A stretch of 64,000 nucleotides of DNA from Siphonodentalium dalli (lineage: Eukaryota > Mollusca > Scaphopoda > Gadilida > Siphonodentaliidae): positions 6,522,734 to 6,586,733 of the forward strand of contig CP136061.1 of NCBI GenBank assembly GCA_032622095.1. Direction: 5' to 3'. This document shows positions 55,996-64,000 of this stretch, in pieces (position 1 is the stretch's first letter; each line of letters starts with the position of its first letter). The position numbers were made by a program, and so were the translations under genes. The notes below the pieces were generated by a model, which was not told the origin of the DNA, did no database searches, and saw nothing but the letters and a program-made list of their open reading frames with translations.

Positions 55996-56121
55996 TGGGT
56001 TAGGCCAATGCATTCTCTTATATATGCGAGGCAACCTATGGTCGACTCGCATATATAAGAGAATGCATTGGCACAGGGTATATGGGTCGATACATATATC
56101 GGACCTGGCACTCAAAGGGTT
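55996..56121. mobile_element. Right part of a family Q MITE
   Basis: One hairpin, then TATATGGGTCGATACA and GACCTGGCACTCAAAGGGTTA. The left end is absent. Confidence 0.75.
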
Positions 56122-56348
56122 ATAGTGATGTGAATCGCTCCGGTAGGGTGATCACATAGGAAATGTGAATAATCTTGCTCAAAGTTGTTATTTTTTATGA
56201 ATATTAATCCAAATTGACAACGCACACCATCATTCTTATATATTAATTAAATGCAATGATCGACTCTCGATGGCAAAATCATTTGTATTAGTTTATCGCC
56301 GATAGTTGCATCCAGAATTGAGATGCAAATATTTGCAATTGAGCATAG
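56122..56348. other. Unassigned sequence
   Basis: Nothing recognised. Confidence 0.4.
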
Positions 56349-56356
56349 TTCAGATC

Positions 56357-56609
56357 CAATCCTTGAAATAGGGTGTCTGTCATTTGCAGAATGAGGTCCC
56401 CAGAGGGTGAATTTAGTGATGCTACCCCGCATAGCGGGCTAGCATCACCAAATTCACCCTCTGGGGACCTCATTCTGCTTACAACTCAGCAGATGAGGTT
56501 CCCAGAGGGTGAATTTGGTGATGCTAGCCCACTATGCGGGGTAGTATCACTAAATTCATCCTCTGGGGACCTCATTCTGCAAATGACAGACACCCTATTT
56601 TAAGGCTTG
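56357..56609. mobile_element. hAT-like foldback MITE, family H copy 9
   Basis: A perfect 8-bp duplication TTCAGATC lies at 56349-56356 and 56610-56617. Short symmetrical form. Confidence 0.93.
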
Positions 56610-56674
56610 TTCAGATCGATTTCTTTGAAATTTTTTGATGATGTTAGTAGAATGCTACATTCCCCAGGTTGGCA

Positions 56675-56892
56675 TACAGTAATGCCCTAAGTAATCAACC
56701 TCTTAACGAAAGCAGAATTATGGGTAACTTTTCAGGATTTAGTCGGAAATATGGCTTGTCGCCATTCATCAGAAAGCTCTCGGCGATAGCTTTCCAATGA
56801 ATGGCAACAAGCCATATTTCCGACTAAATCCTGAAAAGTTACCCATAATTCTGCTATCGTTAAAGAGGTCGATTACTTAGGGGATTACTGTA
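56675..56892. mobile_element. Family F foldback MITE copy 7
   Basis: TACAGTAATGCCC to GGGATTACTGTA, full palindrome. Confidence 0.87.
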
Positions 56893-56970
56893 GCACCGGA
56901 GTACTAATTTATCAACCTCATGCACCCAAACAAGTACATAATATGTCTTTAAGTCACAAAGCAAACGTAA

Positions 56971-57223
56971 CCCTTCCATAACTGGAGCTTCTTGAAATTT
57001 TGTGAAAACCATGTGCCAATGCATTCTCTTATATATGCGAGTCTCCCATAGGGAGCCTCGCATATATAAGAGAATACATTGGCCTAACAATATTTACCTT
57101 AACCTTGTAAGTCAGTGCATTCTTTTATATATGCGAGGCTCCCTATGGAAGACTCGCATATATAAGAGCATGCACTGGCACAGGATCTTTAATGCTGCAC
57201 AGCGCAGCTCCCGTCATGAAAGG
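56971..57223. mobile_element. TTAA MITE, family R copy
   Basis: Left flank GTAA (worn TTAA), left end CCCTTCCATAACTGGAGC, right end CCCGTCATGAAAGG followed by TTAA at 57224-57227. Two hairpins. Confidence 0.83.
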
Positions 57224-57250
57224 TTAAATACCGTAAAACAATACAAAAAT

Positions 57251-57386
57251 CCGTCAAGGTAAATATTGTTAGGTCAATGTATTCGCTTATAGATGTGGGC
57301 TCCCAATGGGAGACTCCTATATATAAGAGAATGCACTGGCACAGGATCTTTAAAGCTTCACCAGCGCAGCTCCCATCAAGAAATGG
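57251..57386. mobile_element. Right part of a family R MITE
   Basis: One hairpin, GGCACAGGATCTTTAA and CAGCGCAGCTCCCATCAAG, then TTAA at 57387-57390; the left end is absent. Confidence 0.7.
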
Positions 57387-57407
57387 TTAAAATTTAACTG
57401 CTAGTTT

Positions 57408-57518
57408 CGGGGAGAGCTTTCCGATGAATGGCAACAAGCCATATTTCCGACTAAATCCTGAAAAGTTACCCATAATTCTGCTATCGTCAAGAGGTCGATT
57501 ACTTAGGGCATTACTGTA
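57408..57518. mobile_element. Family F right half
   Basis: It begins near the centre of the palindrome (GGGGAGAGCTTTCCGATG) and ends GGCATTACTGTA. Confidence 0.78.
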
Positions 57519-57953
57519 CCTCTTGTGATAGGTATTGCTAATTTAATGAGTTTTGTGATACAGAATTATTATCTGTGAAAAGCTTTTAAAGAAAATTTGG
57601 TTTAATTTGAAAATGGAAACAATTGTTACTCAGCTAAAAGCAGATATGTTAGAATTAAAATGGAAACATGTTACTCAGCTAAAAGCAGATATGTTAGAAT
57701 TAAAGTGGAAAATGAACTTAAACCTTGAGATAGAAATTTTTCAAAATTTCCAGATTATTCTTGCACATGAAGAGACTCACACTTTCTATTCTAAATGGAT
57801 GCTCCTTCTCAGTTATAAAAGTATACATTGGAAATATCTATTATTCATTTGGGGGGATGTTCAGGAAAATAAGCAGACAACAGATAATAAAAGTACAGAA
57901 GGAGTTAATTATTGGAGGGAAATGTTTCCTATGGGATAACTACTCGTTAATGA
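57519..57953. repeat. Family S related sequence with a 51-bp duplication
   Basis: Two copies of GTTACTCAGCTAAAAGCAG with GAATTAAARTGGAAA at 57614-57710. 57785-57930 resembles 17480-17650. A 110-codon frame (57607-57939) crosses it but has no recognisable domain. Confidence 0.6.
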
Positions 57954-59165
57954 GTATTTAGTATAGAAAGGGTTAAACTTATTATCTGAACATTTCCCAA
58001 GGAAACTCACTTGTCTGAGTATTTAGTATAGAAAGGGTTAAACTTATTATCTGTACATTTCCTATGGGAATTAACAACTCGTCAATGAGTATTTAGTATA
58101 GAAAGGGTTAAACTTATTATCTGAACATTTCCTATGGGAACTACTCGTCAATGAGTATTTAGTATAAAAAGGGTTAAACTTAATATCTGTACATTTCCCA
58201 AGGAAACTACTCGTCAATGTGCATTTAGTATAGAAAGGGTTAAACTTATTATCTGAACATTTCCTATGGGATCTACTCGTTAATGAGTATTTAGTATAGA
58301 AAGGGTTCAACTTATTATCTGTACATTTCCTATGGGATCTACTCGTCACTGAGTATATAGTATAGAAAGGGTTAAACTTATTATATCTGAATATTTCCCA
58401 AGGGATCTACTCGTTAATGAGTATTTAGTATAGAAAGGGTTAAACTTATTATCTGAACATTTCCTATGGGATCTACTCGTTAATGAGTATTTAGTATAGA
58501 AAGGGTTAAACTTAATATCTGTACATTTCCTATGGGATCTACTCGTCACTGAGTATTTAGTATAGAAAGGGTTAAACTTATTATCTGAACATTTCCCAAG
58601 GGAACTACTCGTCACTGAGTATTTAGTATAGAAAGGGTTAAACTTAATATCTGAACATTTCCTATGGGATAACTACTCATAAATGATGCTTTAGTATAGA
58701 AAGGGTTAAACTTATTATCTGAACATTTCCCAAGGAAACTACTCGTTAATGAGTATTTAGTATAGAAAGGGTTAAACTTATTATCTGAACATTTCCCAAG
58801 GAAACTACTCGTCTCTGAGTATTTAGTATAGAAAGGGTTAAACTTATTATCTGAACATTTCCTAAGGGAACTACTCGTCAATGAGTATTTAGTATAGAAA
58901 GGGTTAAACTTTTTATCTGTACATTTCCTTTGGGAACTACTCGTCAATGAGTATTTAGTGTAGAAAGGGTTAAACTTATTATCTGAACATTTCCCAAGGA
59001 AACTACTCGTCTCTGAGTATTTAGTATAGAAAGGGTTAAACTTTTTATCTGTACATTTCCTATGGGAACTACTCGTCAATCAGTATTTAGTATAGAAAGG
59101 GTTAAACTTATTATCTGTACATTTCCTATGGGAACTACTCATCAATGAGTATTTAGTACAGATCG
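57954..59165. repeat. ~64-bp satellite of family S, about 19 units
   Basis: Units carry GAGTATTTAGTATAGAAAGG, GTTAAACTTATTATCTG, ACATTTCC and CTACTCGTCAATG. Each unit contains AAAGGGTTAA, the typical right edge of a TTAA MITE. Minus-strand open frames are artefacts. Confidence 0.93.
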
Positions 59166-59609
59166 AAAGTGTTAAGGAACATTCTATAAATCACCTCGAT
59201 TTCGATGGTTTGTCCAGAGGTCGTTACCAATTATGGGTTTTCCGCAAGCAAAGATAACTTAGAATGCATTAAAGCTAGGGTTTAATCCCGGGAACGGAAT
59301 TTCCGGTTCCCGAGTCCCATACTCATTCCCATTTCCCGGGATTATGATTTGTAGGAACCGAGAACGGGGTGACTTGTTAACACTTGGTATATCATATATT
59401 AGGGGCCACCAACGGCACATAATTAAGTTTAATTTGTCCGTGCACGGTGCACAATGCAACAATTTTTTATATGTAAAATATCTGCAAATTCTACATAAAG
59501 TGTGATTAGAATTGACCATGCATGCTATGGTCTCGTAGCCCATGCACAGCCATGACTTCACGACACAAGCTCACGAGTCATGACATAGTGGCATGAACCA
59601 TTCGTGGAA
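59166..59609. other. Unassigned sequence
   Basis: 59276-59362 has a near-palindromic G/C-rich part (TCCCGGGAACGGAATTTCC, CATTTCCCGGGATTA), similar to text often seen near hAT elements. No gene supported. Confidence 0.45.
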
Positions 59610-59724
59610 ACTCCCTGAGAGCTTTCCGATGAATGGCAACAAGCCATATTTCCGACTAAATCCTCAAAAGTTACCCATAATTCTGCTGTGGTTAAGAAGT
59701 CGATTACTTAGAGCATTAATGTAC
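59610..59724. mobile_element. Family F right half
   Basis: GAGAGCTTTCCGATGAATGG to GAGCATTAATGTA. Confidence 0.75.
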
Positions 59725-59903
59725 ATGGAGGGGGTAACTTTAATCTCAAATAAAGATATTATTGAACATTGAGAAATTGTCTAAATTCATTTCTGAGAAA
59801 AGATCAAATTAAAGCACAAGCAGTCAGAAGACTTTCTCTCATTACATTGAATTTTCAAAAGAATTCAAATGGGATACGTACCCTTCGAATCACCTCTATT
59901 GCT
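59725..59903. other. Unassigned sequence
   Basis: AT-rich spacer; nothing recognised. Confidence 0.4.
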
Positions 59904-59907
59904 TTAA

Positions 59908-60159
59908 CACTTTCAGTACCAGGGGCCGATCTCATCGGCCCTAATTTACTGTCTGTAAAATCGGCCCTAGATTTAGATTTAAAAAAATTTATTAAAATTG
60001 TAAAAAATTGTAAAAGATAATAAAAATGATGAAAAATTGTTAGGCCAATGCAATCTCTTATATATGCGAGGCGACCTATGGTCGACTCGCATATATAAGA
60101 GAATGCATTGGCACAGGGTATATGGGTTGATACAAAAATCGGACCTGGCACTGAAAGGG
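59908..60159. mobile_element. TTAA-flanked MITE, family Q copy
   Basis: TTAA at 59904-59907 and 60160-60163. Ends CACTTTCAGTACCAGG and CCTGGCACTGAAAGGG; one hairpin (about 60041-60112). Confidence 0.85.
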
Positions 60160-60163
60160 TTAA

Positions 60164-60572
60164 TATGGAACGAGTGGTACTCCATATGCCACTCCCACCC
60201 AACTAGTGGCATATTATGATTCAATTTTGATTCTCGTACCATCAAACTTACGAATCAACTTTGATTCTCGCGAAAATGGATGGTTTTTTAGGCCTGTTAA
60301 AAACAAATATCCCAGAATTAAAGCAGCAACAAATGATCCATCACTTGAGATTGAAATTGCTCTAAAATTTCCAGAAACTAAATCAATGCTTTTACAAATT
60401 AAAGTAGTCTCGTCGACATGACAACATTTCTTGGAGTGCGGGTATCCCCCAAATTACGTAATGCTGTGGGAAACATAATCATTTTGTTTGGACGATTTTA
60501 TCTTGGAGCCAGTATAATAGTGAGTTCTGATTGGCTCTAAATGAGTTGGTATCCCAGGTTATGGATTGTCTC

Positions 60573-60607
<35 letters not shown>

Positions 60608-61089
60608 ACAAACTTTGGTCAAAGTAGGAAATTTCTAACAAACAATAGTTTGAAATTGTTCCCGTAGTTTTATTTTCCAACAATTCTTTAGTGCCAGGGA
60701 ATTTGTTTTTAGACAAATATTTGCATATTTTCCTACATGTACCATTGGTCAAAATTTTTGACTGAAATGAACAACAGTTGGAAATTTTCCAACCTTATAG
60801 GGGGTATCAGGTTGAAAATTTCAAAGACTTGCAAAGCTTGAGGCCAGTCTAGATGCTAGGATATCCATATTTTCCAAGATGGGTTATGGCGAATGGTCCC
60901 AAGTTACGGCCATTAATTATCTGAAGTTAGCGTGCAATGTTCTTGTTCAGATTTCAAAATTTTCTCACTAGACCACAAGATGTTAGTGGTTTTGCTATTT
61001 TCAGGTTTATATCCCAAAATTTTCTCATACTGGGAATATAGTGGATTCGGTTTCCTTTAATACGATAGGTAATCAGACTGAGTATTATA
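60164..61089. other. Unassigned sequence with a C31 run
   Basis: 60574-60604 is 31 consecutive C, a place where sequencing or assembly is unreliable. Elsewhere AT-rich with GGAAATTTTCCAAC-type text. No gene. Confidence 0.55.
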
Positions 61090-61294
61090 TACAGTAATGC
61101 CCAAAATAATCGACTCCTTACCACAGCAGAATTATGGGTAATTTTTCAGGATTTAGTCGGAAATATGGCTTGTTGCCATTCATCGTAAAGCTCTCACCGA
61201 TGAATGGCAACAAGCCATATTTCCGATTAAATCCTGAAAAATTACCTATAATTCTGCTGTGGTTAAGGAGTCTATTATTTAGAGCATTACTGTA
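61090..61294. mobile_element. Family F foldback MITE copy 8
   Basis: TACAGTAATGCCC to GAGCATTACTGTA, full palindrome. Confidence 0.87.
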
Positions 61295-61592
61295 GCTCCA
61301 GTTAAAGGCATATATAGTGCAAGCCTGAGTTTAGTGTGTATAACCCATAGAGAGCCCCACATAGACTGGAGCAGACGACACTCCATAGTGCATGCTTCCA
61401 TCTGTGTGGGGCTCCCTGTGGGTTAAACAGAGCATTACTGTAGCTCCAGTTAGAGGCATATATAGTGCAAGCCTGAGTTTAGTGTGTATAACCCATAGAG
61501 AGCCCCACATAGACTGGAGCAGACGACACTCTCTTGTGCATGCTTCCAACTGTGTGGGGCTCCCTGTGGGTTAAACATTAGGGCATTACTGT
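61295..61592. repeat. Tandem duplication of a MITE-like ~146-bp block
   Basis: Two copies starting AGCTCCAGTTARAGGCATAT and containing GGGGCTCCCTGTGGGTTAAA; each is followed by GCATTACTGT text of family F. Similar blocks are at 33370-33978. Confidence 0.83.
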
Positions 61593-61881
61593 TTGTGGGT
61601 CTGTGTGTAACTGAGACTGCATGATATCAACAGTACCAACAGGCTTCCTGCGCGCCTGCTGAAGAGGGTGCAGGTCTATTAAGAGTTCGAGAACAGGTCT
61701 ATGGTATGACAATGCAACAGAAGCCTCGTAGTAAACACACAAATCATGTTCATCGATCGGACATTCTAAATATTTTGGGAGTTATTTGATCTTGTTTTAA
61801 TATCGTTTATTAGTATGGGAGCCTGGCAGCAGGGATTACGCCGTCAAAACTCGTCAAATTTATTTTATTGAATTGAGTTTG
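61593..61881. other. Unassigned sequence
   Basis: Nothing recognised. Confidence 0.4.
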
Positions 61882-61889
61882 CTCGCTGT

Positions 61890-62142
61890 CAAGCCTTGAA
61901 ATAGCGTGTCTGTCATTTGCAGAATGAGGTCCCCAGAGGGTGAATTTAGTGATGCTACCCCGCATAGTGGGCTAGCATCACCAAACTCACCCTCTGGGGA
62001 CCTCATTCTGCTTACACCTCAGCAAATGAGCTTCCCAGAGGGTGAATTTAGTGATGCTAGCCCGCAATGCGGGGTAGCATCACTAAATTCACCCTCTGGG
62101 AACCTCATTCTGCAAATGACAGACACACTATTTCAAGGCTTG
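61890..62142. mobile_element. hAT-like foldback MITE, family H copy 10
   Basis: A perfect 8-bp duplication CTCGCTGT lies at 61882-61889 and 62143-62150. Short symmetrical form. Confidence 0.94.
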
Positions 62143-62670
62143 CTCGCTGTTGGTCGGGAGCAGACTATCAAAACTGGTAGAATTTATTTATTGAGTTGAG
62201 TTTGCTTGCTATGCTGGCCGTCACAATCTGACACAATCGGACTTCATACGCTTTGATTTGAGAGTTTTCACTCATTAATCCACAATTCTATTAGAGCGAT
62301 TGGGCACGAAATATCACAGTATTGATTACTTTAGAAGAGGAAAAACAATTGGATTGTGAAACAATCAGCTCTCCGTGGGATTTCAATCATCGTGATTATC
62401 ACGTTCTCATGCTCCCGAATCCGAGACAAAAATATCTTAGGTTTTAAAATAAAATAGAAGGAATTGGTGCAGATGAAAGTTCCTATAATCCATGTGACGA
62501 AAAGAAAGGAGTTAGGGGCCACCTGTCTGACAGAAGGGCAGAGACGTGTCACTACCAATCACCAACCACATTGATCCTCACCACCAATCAGCAACCACAT
62601 TGATCGAGCGTAATTTAGAATTTTTAATAGTTGGAAGGTTTGAGGTATTAGTTGGAAAATTCCATCTAAA
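62143..62670. other. Unassigned sequence
   Basis: Contains a two-copy CACCAATCASCAACCACATTG motif (~62555-62605, in pieces). No gene. Confidence 0.45.
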
Positions 62671-63200
62671 TGTAATGGAGGGGGCTGGATGGAGGTGGGC
62701 TGGATGGAGGGGTTGGATGGAGGGGGCTGGATAGATGGGGCTGGATAGATGGAGGGGGCTGGATAGATGGAAGGGGCTAGATGGAGGGGGCTAGATGGAG
62801 GGGGCTAGATGGAGGGAGCTAGATGGAGGGGCTGGATGGAGGGGCTGAGTGGAGGGGCTGAGTGGAGGGGCTAGATGGAGGGGCTAGATGGAAGGGCTGG
62901 ATTGAGGGGGCTGAATGGAGGGGGCTAGATGGAGGGGGTGGATGGAGGGGCTAGATGGAGGGCTAGATGGAGGGGGCTAGATGGAGGGGGCTAGATGGAG
63001 GGGCTGGATGGAGGACGGCTAGATAGAGGGCTAGATGGAGGGGCTGGATGGAGGGGGCTGCATGGAGCGGGGGCTGCATGGAGCGGGGCTAGATGGAGGG
63101 CCTGGATAGAGGGGGCTAGATGGAGGGGCTAGATGGAGGGGATGGATGGAGGGGGCTAGATGGATGGGCTGGATGGAGGGGCTGGATGGAGGACGGCTAG
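62671..63200. repeat. G-rich minisatellite (GGAGGGGGCTAGAT type)
   Basis: Irregular 13-15-bp units of GCTAGATGGAGGGG and GCTGGATGGAGGGG. Confidence 0.93.
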
Positions 63201-63380
63201 AGTAACTTTAAATCTTCAGTTGATAACTTGATATTTTTGTCTCGGATTTGGAAAATGATAATCCCTGTTGATTGAAATCCCATTGAGACTTGATATCTCA
63301 ATTCCAACTGCATGAACTTGAAAATTCCTCCCCTCCCCTTTAAGATGGAATTTTCCAACAGATAATTCAAACTTTCAATT
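63201..63380. other. Spacer between complementary arrays
   Basis: It ends with TTTTCCAACAGATAATTCAA and CTTTCAATTGCGCCTTGCC, which recur at ~63555-63605 inside the next array. Confidence 0.6.
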
Positions 63381-64000
63381 GCGCCTTGCCTCCCCCATCC
63401 AGACCTGCCTCCCCTCATCCAGCCCTGTCTCCTCATCCAGCCCTGCCCCCCATCCAGCCCTGCCCCCGTCCTGCCCCACATCCATCCAGCCCTGCCCCCC
63501 CCATCCATCCAGCCCTGCCCCCTCCATCCAGCCCTGCCCTCGCTCCATCCATTTAGATGAAGTTTTCCAACAGATAATTCAAACTTTCAATTGCGCCTTG
63601 CCTCCCCCAATCATCCAGCCCTGCCCCCCATCCAGCCCTGCTTCCTCTCCATACAGCCTCCAGCCCTGTCCCCCATCCATTCCTGTCCCCCATCCAGCCC
63701 TGCCCCCACCCAGCCCTACCTCCCCTCCATCAAGCCTGCCTCCCTCCATATAGCCCTGCCTACATCCAGCCCTGCCCCACCATCCAGCCCTGCCCCTCCA
63801 TCCATCCCTGCCTCCCCTCCATCCAGCACTGCCCCTCCCTGCCCTCCATTCAGCCCATCCATCTAACCCCCTCCATCCAGCCCCCTCCATCTAACCCCAT
63901 CCATCCAACCCCCTCCATCCAACCCCCTCCATCCAACCCCTGTATCCAGCCCATCCATCCAGCCCCTCCATCTAGCCTTCCATCTAGTCCCTCCATCCAG
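63381..64000. repeat. C-rich minisatellite (CCATCCAGCCCTGCCCCC type), runs off the window
   Basis: It is the complementary strand of the array at 62671-63200, especially from 63850 on (CCCCTCCATCTAACCCC), so the two arrays form a large imperfect inverted repeat. Confidence 0.93.

Noticed and set aside
58071-59079. Minus-strand frames with repeated NPFYTKYSLTS
   Set aside because: Translation of the family S satellite.
59276-59362. hAT transposase fragment suggested by CCCGGGAACGG-type text
   Set aside because: Only a short near-palindrome; no BED finger or catalytic segment is visible.
60574-60604. 31-bp C run as a functional element
   Set aside because: Homopolymers of this length are most likely a simple repeat, with uncertain length in the assembly.
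3064-64000. Another IMMP2L exon, such as the one with the catalytic serine (SMxP) motif
   Set aside because: I looked on the minus strand for that motif in the non-repetitive parts and did not find it; a systematic profile search could still detect one.

Overview
This window looks like one large intron of an animal gene, packed with transposons and tandem repeats. The evidence is split coding sequence with GT-AG sites, two complete LTR retrotransposons, many small inverted-repeat transposons (MITEs) and more than twenty tandem arrays. The AT-rich composition and the repeat types recall lophotrochozoan genomes, perhaps a mollusc. I cannot name the species, and this is inference. Only one piece of host coding sequence is convincing: a 66-nt exon at 2998-3063 on the minus strand. 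It matches the active-site region of mitochondrial inner membrane protease subunit 2 (IMMP2L). If so, positions 1-2997 are the start of its downstream intron and nearly everything to the right is its upstream intron. I found no second exon.

Layout. 1-2997 is a 114-bp satellite whose units each carry a copy of that exon's 3' end and donor site. 3097-3629 holds two small arrays. 4774-15096 is a complete Ty3/gypsy element with LTRs that I read as identical, a very long leader, and one intact 1691-codon ORF (zinc knuckle, protease, RT, RNase H, integrase) that lacks a recognisable Gag capsid. 15410-20412 is dense in nested MITEs, including a tandem array of hairpins at 18187-19216. 20854-22479 is a second, short LTR element (1626 bp) with identical 256-bp LTRs, a perfect 5-bp target duplication and a 364-codon ORF of uncertain, possibly BEL/Pao Gag-like, origin. 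23076-25648 is two arrays joined end to end. 25649-64000 alternates MITEs with minisatellites, ending in complementary G-rich and C-rich arrays.

Four MITE groups recur. (H) Foldback elements with CAAGCCT ends and 8-bp target duplications, which is hAT-like. (P, Q, R, S) Several families starting CCC next to TTAA, which is piggyBac-like; many contain the same hairpin module beginning CCAATGCATTCTC. (F) Long foldbacks with CAGTAATGCCC ends at TA, which is Tc1/mariner-like. (Other) Single foldbacks. Several are nested in ways that reveal their target sites. None encodes a transposase here, so they would have to be moved by enzymes made elsewhere.

The two LTR elements look recent and the Ty3/gypsy polyprotein looks functional in its catalytic motifs. 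The long reading frames that cross minisatellites are repeat artefacts and are not annotated as genes. Counts of repeat units are by eye.
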